Below are positions 34,660-44,955 of a DNA stretch of 64,000 nucleotides, in pieces. The stretch is from Diadophis punctatus similis. Lineage: Eukaryota > Chordata > Lepidosauria > Squamata > Dipsadidae. Each line of letters starts with the position of its first letter. Position 1 is the first letter of the stretch. The notes below the pieces were generated by a model that worked only from the letters and a program-made list of their open reading frames with translations, searched no databases and was not told the DNA's origin. The stretch lies in NCBI GenBank assembly GCA_023053685.1, contig JALIGW010000002.1:44441778-44505777 (forward strand), given 5' to 3'. The translations under genes were made by a program, and so were the position numbers.

Positions 34660-36560
34660 ACTAGACAAAAAAAAATTCTCCAGAGAATTCTTGCATCTCA
34701 CCAAACTTCAGAATGCTCAAAACTAAATTCCTTTCATTTAGCAGCAATTAAAACCATTATCACATATAAAATTCATTTAAATCCCTGCATACTGACCTGT
34801 GATTAAGCTTCAATGAAGCCAGTAGGATATAAACATTCAGAAGTTTGCATGTTATTGCTTATTATGTATTTTAGTTTCATTTATTTCAGTTCTACTACAA
34901 CGTGGTAATCTCAGTTTTCCTATCAAGTTTGACTCCTTGGACAATTTTACTTAAAAGTAAAAAATTTACTTAAAAGTAAACTAGTATGTTTGCAAACATA
35001 TTAGTTGAAAAGTTGCATGTTTCACTGCACTGAAATTATCTTAGATATATCCTTAAACATAATTATACTACTAATTCTCATAGCACTCATATAACTGGCA
35101 AGTCAGTCTAATATTATTGTTTTCTACCCCATATGTATATAAATCATAATAATTCCCTTAAATTTAATGAGAATAATTTTCCAGGAATATGGGATTGTAA
35201 ATTCTTCCACCTTTTAAAAACTCAGTTATGTCAACTTCAGACAGGATAATACATACCCATGATTAATGTAAATTATTAAATAAATGACTTACAAGTATAT
35301 TTGCTACAGATAATGTAATGCATTTCTGCCTACTGTGGATTTTACACATTTTTCTTATAGACTTTTATTTTATATGGACAAATATAGGTGGTCATCATTG
35401 ATATAAATGTGTGATCTGTTCGCTACTCTCAAGTTTAACATTTTTATACTGATATACGAAGCTCCTAATATATTATACAGCCAAAAGAAGAGAGTTTCCT
35501 ATATATTTAAGGCTCTTCTAGAACAATTCATTTATTCTCATTCAAAAGAAAGCCCCTTTTAAATTCTAATTTTCTGCAGAAATGGCTTTTTTTAGTTTAA
35601 AACCTGCACTTCCTATTCAGACAGAAAACTCACTGCTCTAGCATTTATATTTGAACAAAAGTAGAATTCAAAAATTTACTAAAATGTTTATATATAAATT
35701 CTTCCTTTCTAATAAGGGAAAGTGGCTTATTTCCTTAGAGGGAATGTTGAAAGCTAGTGCCCCCCAATTTAGCACTAATAGAAAACAATGGATTATTTAG
35801 AAGCACTTCAGTTGCAAAAATATGTTATCATTTTGTTGACTGGGAGGTATTTCAACGGAAAATTAAGCATTCTTACCTCCACTGATCTTATTGGATAGTT
35901 AAAATTTATGGGAAATAAATGAGGTTCTTTTGGAAGTCAGCAGGAATTAAAAAGGATCTGGATCAAAATTCTGGGGCCTAAAAACTAGTCAGGAGGTGCT
36001 GATCAATATGCACTACCACTGATAAACATGTGTTTTATGCAAACCCTAAGTATAATTTTATTAGTTTTGACATACCTTTGAGGATGTATGCATTTTTTAA
36101 AAAGGCTAGTTTTTATATAAATATAAAGCAAGGATATCTAGCAATCATGGATTTGACAATTAGGTAAACTATTTAAAGAAAATAAGCCATCTGGGGGGAA
36201 AAGTGTTTTAATATATAACTTTATACAATTGAGTTACTAAAATTTGAGAATTTCTTCCCTTGCTGCAGTGTCTACTTTACACACAATACATGATTTAAGA
36301 AAAGCAAATCAGTGCTCATTTTTAACACTTCCATCTGTTTTTTGTTTGTTATTATTACAACTCCTTCCTGGGTCATGGAATGTGATGTAAAGTTAAATGC
36401 CACTTGACATGGCCCTATCCCTGTAATTAGAAACCACTTTGTTTTGATAAGCACTCTCTCAGAAATGGGTTTCCATGTGGATTTGCCCCCTATTGCTTAA
36501 CACTAGATAAAGCATTTCAAGCACTACTGACAAGGTAGTAAAAATAGAGCAGGCAGCACT
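34660..36560. other. Repeat-poor intronic flank of the first coding exon
   Basis: About 1.9 kb of AT-rich sequence without SINE, LINE or MITE signatures, in contrast to the rest of the window. It is immediately downstream of the first coding exon in transcript orientation and may hold regulatory sequence. Confidence 0.45.
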
Positions 36561-36563
36561 TAC

Positions 36564-36676
36564 CTTTATCCCTTGGTGCTGTGTGGTTAAGGTTAATTTG
36601 GATTCGTCCAGAAGCAGAACTTCACAATAAAATTCCTCAGGCACTGCACAGAAGCAGCCCATGGCTGCTCCAGTGT
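36564..36676 (-). CDS. EPB41L4A: EPB41L4A, first coding exon with start codon
   Basis: The minus-strand ATG is at 36662 in a strong context (gcagccATGG). The exon encodes 33 residues beginning [20 protein letters not shown] and ending with QHQGIK, then the donor GTAAGTG. I recognise this as the N-terminus of band 4.1-like protein 4A. The coding part is 99 bases and ends in phase 0, matching the exon at 11583-11687, whose first residues KSTKGS continue the FERM F1 lobe. A likely acceptor (ccaaag) ends just before 36676, giving a 14-base untranslated lead. The alternative is that the exon extends further upstream without splicing; in that reading an upstream in-frame ATG at 36776 would lengthen the protein, which I think unlikely. 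Confidence 0.93.
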
Positions 36677-37504
36677 CTTTGGATGTCAGAGTGCAAATGA
36701 TAAAAAAGAGATGAACCGTAACTTCAAGCACAGCAAGGGGGAAACCAAATAATATAACTCCGTTCTGATCCCGCAATTTTTATTTCACTCGGGTCAAAGG
36801 TGGAGAAGGAAAGCAGACTAGTCTTTGTCTTCAACGAGCTACCAAAGAGGGTGGCTTATGCCAAAGGTTAAGTCTTCATCAGGCATCCTGCAAAAAGAAA
36901 AAATAGGAAAGAAGCCCAAATCCTTCTATAACCACCTCGTAAGGGAGGAAAAAATATCTATACATTCATTGTCAAGCTGTAAGAGGGAATTCAAAAGAAG
37001 AAAGTTGTCAGAGGTAAATCCATTATAAAGTTTCACACGCTCCTCAGCCCTATGGGCTTCTTTGTTCACAGTTCAGCTGCTAGGAGAATCCCTTGGCCTC
37101 TGAAGCACACGGGTGCTGTGGATAAGTGAGTAGTTAACAAGCTTGCTCTGGATACCAATATGAGGCAACCGCAAGAGAAGCAGGTCATCCTTCAAGGCCT
37201 ACTAGGGGCCGAGCCCTTCAAGCGCAAAAGAACTTAAGAAAAGCAGCCGGGCCGGGAAAAAGCTCCAGTTCCTCCTCGGCTGCACAACGCCGGCCGCTCC
37301 AGCGAAAGCTCCTCCAAGCCGCGTCCCTGGGATTAATAATTACCCACATTCCCCTCCCCCTTCCTCTCCTCCCTCGGGGATCGCTCTTTTGTATGACGAG
37401 AGAAAAGGAAGGATCCGGGCAGAAGGGAAACCGCCCCGCCTTCAGCGCGCACCCCCCCTACCCCCGCCTGTTCCTACCCGAAATCGGGGGATACGGGGGC
37501 TTAC

Positions 37505-37640
37505 CTGAAGGAGCGGAAAAGCCAAACCAAGAAGCCGCTGCTCCTGCTGCTGATAGGGCGTGAAGAGGCGGGCTGGCAGGTACGGACCGTTCACTCTTGT
37601 GGGCTAAAGCACAACCAGCTTGCGCTTTCTAAGTCAGACG
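37505..37640 (-). other. EPB41L4A: Candidate untranslated first exon of EPB41L4A
   Basis: On the minus strand cgctccttcag is followed by GTAAGC, a strong donor at 37504, within the CpG island. Spliced to the acceptor at about 36677 it would give an 0.8-kb first intron and a 5' untranslated exon. The 5' limit (transcription start) is not visible, so the end given is nominal. Confidence 0.5.
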
Positions 37641-37656
37641 CAAGCCCGTCTACCTC

Positions 37657-37688
<32 letters not shown>
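37657..37688. repeat. CA microsatellite inside the CpG island
   Basis: About 16 CA units, interrupting the GC-rich block some 150 bases upstream of the candidate first-exon donor in transcript orientation. Confidence 0.9.
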
Positions 37689-37690
<2 letters not shown>

Positions 37691-38399
37691 CCTTCTCTCC
37701 GCGGCGCTGAAATCAGGGGGCGCCGGCAGAGACACGCCGTAGGGCTCCTATTGCCTTTTTCTCCCGGCCTTGTCCACTCCTCGCGAGTAAGCTTCCCCCG
37801 TCGGGGAAAGCAGCGAATAATTCAGGATTCTTCTCGTCGCCCAACTCCGCCGGCAAAGTTCCCCGCGAAGAGCTGAGCGAGCCCCCGACGCAGCAGTTAA
37901 CAAACGCCACCTGCCCCGGGGTGGGTCCAGTCGCTCAGTTTCCTTCCCAGCTGGAGAAGCTGAGCGTGCGATATGTCAACGCTGCTTCCTTGCCCGACCT
38001 TCGCTTCCTCCTTCTCCTCGGCTTCCCGGTCCACCTTTGCCAGCATGGCCCAGGATGGTGCCGGGAGGACCCGGCGATCGCTTTCCTTGCCCAGCCCAGA
38101 GGCAGCCGCGGCTCCCGCGCACGCTACCTTCAAGGCGAGCAACGCCTCCGCTCAAGCTGCCGGCCTGCCTCCTCCTCCTTCGCGGCTGAGAAATCGGACT
38201 TGCTCCCGGTGAATCGCTCTGGTCTGGCACCTCCGCGATGCCGGCTTGTAGCTGGGCTGTCCAACCGGCGTTTTTGTCTCCCTCCGCCTTTTTGGCTCCC
38301 GCCAACCTTTCACCTTCCCTGCCTTAGCAGCACCGGCGGAGGAGGCGGCGTAAGTGTGCAAGGACAGCAGTGACCCCTACCGGGCGATTCCGCCAAGCC

Positions 38400-39025
38400 G
38401 TACTTGAACATGATGATTCAGAGAGGGAACGGCAGCCCGTGTTTTTAAATGAATAACCACTCCAGGAGAGATTAAGCATGCAAACTATTTCTTATGGAGA
38501 CAGACATCTCTCATCAAGAGTTGTCTTGGCAAAAGGAGAGAGGCATCATTTGCTGGAGACTGCTACTTGCTTTAGATGGATTTAAAGACATCTTTAAAAT
38601 GTCTATTATAGATGTTCTTACAGGCCCTTTACCTAATGTTTGGAAGAAGGGATTTGAACTTGCTTCCAATTTATAAAAATTGCCTGAGGCCTTTCCTGTG
38701 CACATTCCACTTAAATCGCCTTTCAACTGTACAGTACTGTACACCTATATTACTGCAGGGAATGGAGCAACCAGATATTACCAGACAGAATAGCATTCAA
38801 CTGGTTAAAAAAATTGTGTAAAATGCTACAAACTTAACAAAGTAGTGATGAGTGTGCTTTGTGCTACACAAGATCCTCCTCAATCTTAATTTTAGGCTGA
38901 GTTCAATTTCACATTAAGTCATGCTGTGGATTGTTTGTGATTAAGGGCTCTTTCTCCCATCCTGGCATCTAGCACTAATATGCTTGGTGACCATCTTTTT
39001 AGCCTATTTTTTTCTTTTTAATTAA
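38400..39025. other. Upstream intergenic stretch, nothing recognised
   Basis: AT-rich DNA just beyond the CpG island with no recognisable repeat or gene. A polymorphic-looking short T-rich tract begins at about 39000, where a LINE-like fragment starts. Confidence 0.4.
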
Positions 39026-39027
39026 AT

Positions 39028-39422
39028 TTTTATTCCACTCCACCATATCATGCAGCAACTCTTGGTGGTTTATAATATAATAAAAAGTTACAAAGTCCTG
39101 CAAGAAATTTAAATTGAAAATCTAAAAACAAAGATGATGGGCACTCTGGGAATGGAGATCTTTTCTACATGGTAGCCACCTCCAACATAGCAGGCCTTTG
39201 TTAGGGCCCAAACCAAGCAGCAGAGCCAAGTTTTCAGGCTCTTCCAGGTGGTCAGGAATATGCGGGCGGATCTCATTTCCAACTGGGTATTCCATTCAGC
39301 GGGGGCCACAGCAGAAAATGCTCTTCTCCTGGACCCTGCCAGTCAAAATTCTTTGGTAGCTGGGATCCAAAATAGGCCCTTTCTGTTAGATATTGAGCCT
39401 ACCCGGTCTACTCTCAGGTCCG
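39028..39422 (-). mobile_element. CR1/L2-like LINE fragment
   Basis: Minus-strand translation SARIFLTTWKSLKTWL near 39210-39260 matches the last residues of CR1/L2-like polymerase proteins (FRKxLKTWLF). The rest (gctcttctcctggaccctgc, gggatccaaaataggcc) belongs to the same widespread squamate LINE as 8450-9056. Confidence 0.55.
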
Positions 39423-39588
39423 CTGTTAAAGCGGGAAAATGGAGACTGCTGATTGGTTGAGCCATCTGACAGCTCCCTATAAAAGGGGAAGCTGTCAGCC
39501 TGGCTCTCTGCTGGATCTTGTGCATAGTTAGAATAAAGAGCAGTTTGTCTTAAGCCTGTCTCAAGCCTCTTCAGTCCCAGGACTCAAC
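39423..39588 (+). repeat. Candidate short LTR (solo or 5' LTR)
   Basis: Begins tgttaaagcggg and ends ggactcaaca (TG...CA). It contains a TATA box (ctataaaagg, about 39477) and an aataaa signal (about 39531) about 50 bases later, the order expected of a U3-R-U5 LTR. It is followed by ctttccactggggg and an A run, perhaps a piece of leader. No flanking target duplication is visible. Confidence 0.5.
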
Positions 39589-39599
39589 ACTTTCCACTG

Positions 39600-41590
39600 G
39601 GGGAAAAAAAAAATAGGGCAGGCTAGTGTCATTGGAGTAAGATGGCTCCTCAGCTACCCTGACCCCATGCTATAGTTGGGGAACTTAATATTTTCCTTTG
39701 TGGCTCCAATTCGCAAAAAGGAAGCATTTTTTTCTTTTTAAATAGAATTTTAGGTATGAATACAATCTGGTACACTTGCGTGTTTCTCAACCTTGACAAC
39801 TTTTAAGAAGTGTGAACTTCAATTCCCAGAATTCCCTAGCCAGCATGCCAAGGTAAGAAATACCGTATTACACTAAGGATGCTGAGCCATTCAAGAGTTA
39901 ACCTAACTCCCATTGGCTACTTTATTCTGCTGCATACATGTTTCATCCACTTCCCATTGCTGGGAGCTGCTCTCTCTGGTCATACTGGCTTGGTCTACTC
40001 TACAGGAAAGATTAGGCACCTGTCATTGCAGAGATATCTGCCTGCTTAATGCCTGACTAATGCTTTCCATGGGTTCTTTACAAACATGGGTTTAGTACCT
40101 TTTGTAAAGAGTGCTAGACTTGTTTTCTAAGCAGCACTTCATTTCTAAGCTGCAGAGAAAGTTGATTTAAAACTGTTGCTAGTTCTATAACCGTCATTTT
40201 GCTGCTTTTACCAACAAGGGGCATGCATGTCTGGAGAAGGTGACACCATGTTTCCCACTCTAATTCAAATTAGGTACTGATGACTAGGCAGAAGTTAACT
40301 GATAATTCACAATTCTCATACAATATTTGTCAACAATAGAACATGGTTATTATTGTTACCATCCAGTTGACCCCATATTCATCTTCCCTACCTGTAACCT
40401 GTCAGCTGGATTGTTTTCAACATGAGTTTAGCACTGTTCAGTTATAGCTCGACTGAGAGGGACAGATGAGGGGCTGCACTGAGTAGAAGCAGTGGGAGCA
40501 TTCCCTCCCAACTCCACCTCATGTACCCCTTTGCACTTGCAATCTATTAGTCAGACAATCTGACAGATGGATACACCTGTTGTTTTAAGGACTCCTCTAC
40601 GTTCACCCAACCATATCCCAAACTCGGGACAGTAGTGGCTGGGTTGTTGTTGGTTTGTTGTTGTTTTTTGGCCCACTGGGAAATGGGAGGGAAAATGAAG
40701 CCAACCAAATCCAGTTCTCCTGCTTCTCAGTTTGGTATGTGACAAGTGTTTAAGAACACTATTATGGCAGAGTAGGCGGGCCACAGTATTTACCCTAGCA
40801 TATTTTCCTGAAAGCTTAGAGACTAGTAGGTAGCAGTATAACACAATGGTCTAGAATAGCCCTTAATTCAACAATCAATTATTAAATAAACTGCAAATCA
40901 GTGCAATGTACATACTTTAAGACGTTTAAATTGTTTTAAGAATATTAACTCTTATATTTCAAAACACAATCATCTTAGAATCTTACTCTCATCTAATTGA
41001 CTCCTATGAGAGTGGGGGGGGAGGTAGGGAGGGAGAGAGAGAGAGAGGAGGGAGGGAGAGGAGGAGTGGGGAGAGAAAGACTGACTCATACTGCTTCCAG
41101 GGCATGGTGCAATGTACATTTTTGAAACTACATTCTTAGTCACAAATGAAAGAATTTGGGCCATAGCCAATTCCATTCTTTTTTACATGACATTATTTAA
41201 ACATACTTTGGTTGTTTTGCAATCGGAATACAAAATATTTCAAAGTGTTCCTGAGGGTTTGGTCTTTTACTTATTCCAGGAATCGTTTCATTGGTCTATG
41301 ATAAATTGTCCTGGGATCAGTAATGAAAACTGGTAGATAAGTCTTTAAATAAATTGCTTTTTTAGAACCTAAAAAAACATTTGTTATCATACTTCTTAGG
41401 GAAAGGAACTATTCTAAAAGCATGTGAACAAGATACCCCCAAAGACTTGTTTCAATAATCAGTATTGAATCAGTACACTAAGCTTTATTTTTAAATTCTT
41501 TTCAAAACAGGACTGTCTGTTTCTGAAATGCCCTCCCTCAAATGGTACACTTAATTTACAATAATTTTGACACTGCTTTAGTGCCTTTCA
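39600..41590. other. Intergenic stretch with an H2 fragment and a purine tract
   Basis: 39778-39858 (tttctcaaccttgacaactt, ttcaattcccagaattccct) is one arm of a fold-back H2 MITE. 41010-41075 is a G/A-rich simple tract. Nothing else recognised. Confidence 0.5.
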
Positions 41591-41597
41591 GCTTGTA

Positions 41598-41967
41598 CAG
41601 GTAGTCCTCGACTTATGACCATGATTGAGCCAGCATTTCTGTTTCTAAATGATACCTTTGTTAAGTGAATTTTGCCCCATTTTACAACCTTGCTTGCCAC
41701 AGTTGTTAAATGAATCATTGCAGTAATATGGTTGTTAAGTGAATCTGTCTTCCCCATTGCTTGTCAGAAGACCACAAAAGATGATCACATGATTCCGGGA
41801 CATTGCAACCATCATAAATATGAGTCAGTTGCAAAGCAACTGAATTTTGATCATGTGATCATGGGAATGCTGCAAGTGTGAAAAATATGGTCATAAGTTA
41901 CTTTTTCCAGTGCCGTTGTAACTTCAAACGGTCACAAAATGAATTATTGTAGGTCGAGGACTACCTG
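41598..41967. mobile_element. TA-flanked MITE, family A, complete reference copy
   Basis: Left end caggtagtcctcgacttatg, right end gtaggtcgaggactacctg, perfect or near-perfect inverted termini flanked by TA on both sides. Length 370. Interior has ccccattgcttgtcagaaga and gatcatgtgatcatgggaat. Many relatives occur in this window. Confidence 0.88.
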
Positions 41968-42159
41968 TAATTTATTTTGATTATTATTTTTAAATTATAG
42001 TGTTGCTCTAAGATATTATATCCACTATGACACATGTTAAACATTTAAATTAGTTGTTATACTTTAAAGAAAGACAAGTGGTGATGAAGCATTAAAATCA
42101 ACTTTGCAGAAATAAATCCAATAATAACTCAAACCCAATAAAACATATATCAACCAACA

Positions 42160-42366
42160 CAGGGGTGAAATGCTACCGATTTGGCCCAGATTGGGTGTAG
42201 CGGTAGCAGCCGGTAGTTCGGAGAACCGGTAGCGGTGGCAGCACGAGGCTCCGCCCACCTGCCGCTGTTTCTTTTTTTTAAAGTCTTTTTCAAAGTCTTC
42301 TGCGCATGCACAGAGGGTGGAAAAACGTGCATTTCTGAACCAGTAGAGAAGTAGATTTCACCGCTG
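42160..42366. mobile_element. hAT-type MITE, family H8 (GGGTGAAAT)
   Basis: Left end caggggtgaaatgctaccga, right end gtagatttcaccgctg, flanked by aaccaaca at 42152-42159 and 42367-42374 (exact). Confidence 0.87.
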
Positions 42367-42379
42367 AACCAACAGAATT

Positions 42380-43310
42380 GAAACTAAAATATATAGATAC
42401 CCTTTAATCAATCCATACATCAATTATATACCATTCTGGAAACTCCTGTAAGAAAACATGGCATGACAATATTTTAAAATAAATATATATTCTTTTCCTC
42501 AACTGGAAATCCCATTCTGTTTCATTTACCCACTAATAATTACAGTAGAAAATGGCCTTCTGGTTTTTAAATCTGTAGTATAAAAGTACACAGTGAAGTT
42601 ACACCTAACACAAGTGAAACGTTCAAAGACTTCTAGAAATTTGGCCCATACACAACTAATGAAGTTTATGCTTTGCAGAAGCATGCTGTGACCTGTCCAC
42701 AACAAGCTTGCCTTATGCAGTTGTATTAAGATATTTGCATTTCTGAAGGGGAGTGTCTGTGAAGATGGTACCTAACAGGCCACTGAGAAATATAGTTATT
42801 GCCTCACCTTACCTACAGGGAAAATAGGAAATGGCTAAGGGAATGATGCTTCAACACAGTGGTTTTATAATAAACTTCATTCTCTGAGTTCATCAGTGTG
42901 AATTCAGTTCATTTTCTCTTAAGCATTTTTTTTCACTGTTCAACCCTAGCTTTAAAAAGAAGTGACCTTCTTTATTGCTAGGTTAGCAAAGAGAGCTCGC
43001 TAATCGTTGAAATCTTTCACCTGGACCAGTGCACTCTCAGAAATAGTTCTGATTTATTGATCAATGCCATAAGTACATTTTTAGGCAAAATAGTCAAATT
43101 TCAAATGTAAAATTTCAGGTAAGGTGAAAGTGAAAAGGAGAGCAATTTAGCTCTCAGAGTTTCTCATTTTCTTTACCATTCTTACTGTATTTAGCAGGAA
43201 CGGCCAAAGAAATCATACAATGGAAAATCAGTATTTTTCTCCCAAATATCAGGAGAACAATCTGGGGTGCTATGGGCTGACACCATCTTAAGTGGTAAAT
43301 AAGTAATTTT
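42380..43310. other. Intergenic stretch, nothing recognised
   Basis: AT-rich DNA without recognisable repeats or genes. Confidence 0.4.
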
Positions 43311-43323
43311 TGAGCCTCTAACT

Positions 43324-43576
43324 CAGCGGTTCTCAACCTGGGGGTCGTGACCCCTTTGGGGGTTGAACGACCCTTTCATAGGGGTCGGGAGACTTTACTC
43401 GGACGCCACCATTTTGGTTCTTTTACCTTCTGCGCATGCGCAGAATGCTTTGCACATGCGCAGAGGGTAAAAGAACCCAAATGGCAGCGGTGGGGTGGGG
43501 GTCGCGGCGGCGGTCGCGGCGGGGTGGGTCGTGGTGGGGGCGCGGGTCGCGGCATTAGGAAGGTTGAGAACCACTG
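43324..43576. mobile_element. hAT-type MITE, family H1 (GGTTCTCAACC)
   Basis: Left end cagcggttctcaacctgggg, right end ggaaggttgagaaccactg, flanked by ctctaact at 43316-43323 and 43577-43584 (exact). The interior has a ttctgcgcatgcgcagaatg palindrome and a GC-rich ggtcgcggcggcgg tract. Confidence 0.9.
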
Positions 43577-43934
43577 CTCTAACTTAAAAGGAAGCAAATA
43601 TATTTTTAAAAGTTTCTTTCTGTAAACCTATGTGATATAGGATATATTTGAAGCACTTATAGAGGTGCTTCAAACATGCTATCAAAATTATTAATGAGCA
43701 GTAATTCTGTTTCCTATATTCAATCAAGTTAATACATTTTTAATTAAGTTCTATCCATTTATTTGCTATGTTCCTGCAACTCTTGCTGTGAAAATATTAT
43801 GCACATTTGGTTACTTGGTTAATTTTAAAACTACACTATATAACAGAAAATCTAGCGGCTTTGTGAATACCTCCGCTGCATGTATCGTTGATAACATTTA
43901 TGTGGGATAGGATTCCAAGTAGTTTTTGATTATT

Positions 43935-44110
43935 TGATTATTGATTGATTAGATTTATATCCCAGCTTTATTATATACAACTCAAAGCAGTTTTCTCCTC
44001 TTGCTTTCCCTACAAGAGCCCAATGAGGAGGTTAAGCTGGCCCCAAGTTATAGAGTCAATTTCTGTGTCTAATGAAGGACTAGAGGGCCAGAACCCATAG
44101 TATTCAGGTA
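43935..44110 (-). mobile_element. SINE 3' portion, reversed
   Basis: Gattgattagatttatatcc and ctcttgctttccctacaaga resemble the reversed body of the tRNA-derived SINE family at 34425. The tRNA-like head is degraded. Confidence 0.45.
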
Positions 44111-44379
44111 ATGTAAAGGCATCATGAAGCTTCAGTCAAGATTAATTACTGGTAGTTATGTTTAGAACAAGAGTTTTGGCATTGGATATTGACAGCAATT
44201 AATTTATAAAATGATAATTATTTACTCCACATTTGGAGGGACAGTGTTAATCTGTAGGTTTAGTCTTACAAACAAACTTCTCCTCTGTACTTAAAATGCA
44301 TAGTTAGCATTCTAGTGGCTGCAGAAATTAGCCAAGAGGAAATCAGAGTGGATTAATTTCAACTATTTCAAGAGGCTAC

Positions 44380-44955
44380 TGTTATAAGGAAATATCCTTT
44401 TAGGTTCAGTTCCAAGTGGGGAAAAAGACACTGGATTCATGAAGGTTGCTTGGAAGGAAGGTTTAATGGTGGACAGGAGCACATGGCTTGAGCCCCTGTA
44501 CAGAAAAGGTAGCTTACATGGTTCCAGGTGTGGTGAAGAGAAAAAAGAGAAAGAGGAATGCTGAGTTCCTGGTTTTTATAGTCGTAAGTTGGGTCCCACC
44601 TCTTAGATTTCCTTTTCCTGTATAGAAATGTATCCCATTGGCTCTCAGACCCCCCAGGGGCATGCTGGGGTGGCTCTTGGCTTTTGTCTAATCCAGCTTT
44701 GGCTGAAATGAAAGGGCCTTGGGCAAATCCTATTATGGTTTTGTTATGCAGAAGACTTTCAGCCAGGTGAGAGGAATGTGTGTGCTGGGCCCAGTCCTTA
44801 ATGACCCATTTGCAAGGCGTGGGGGTTTTCCAAGAGGAGTCTTTTGTTTGTTTAAAAGCATGTTTCCAGATGTGTTCCACAGAATATTTCCTACATTTTA
44901 ATATCTCCTAGGATATCTCATTTCCTAGGAGAGGGGTGGGTGCTAACTTCCTACA
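44380..44955 (-). repeat. 3' LTR (minus-strand orientation)
   Basis: 576 bp, identical to the other LTR except for one extra g (44583, in gtcgtaag versus gtctaag). The purine-rich AAAATGAGGGAT lies directly before it on the minus strand, consistent with a polypurine tract. Confidence 0.92.

Larger units (their letters stand above)
37200..38400. promoter_or_regulatory. CpG island promoter of EPB41L4A, possibly bidirectional
   Basis: GC-rich, CpG-dense block (for example ggcggcg, gccgcggctcccgcgc, cgccggccgctcc) standing out sharply from the AT-rich surroundings. It lies directly upstream of the EPB41L4A start on the minus strand. A plus-strand donor-like ggcggcgtaagt at about 38347-38358 could serve a divergent transcript; in mammals a divergent non-coding transcript starts at this promoter, from memory. 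Open frames on both strands here are explained by high GC. Confidence 0.8.

Noticed and set aside
37713..38373. Several 60-150 codon frames on both strands in the CpG island
   Set aside because: High GC suppresses stops. No frame has a recognised domain and opposed frames are equally long.
44437..44880. 147-codon minus-strand frame, repeated as 98 codons at 49980-50276
   Set aside because: It lies wholly inside the LTR, overlaps its TATA box, is broken by the one-base difference between the LTRs and has no domain.
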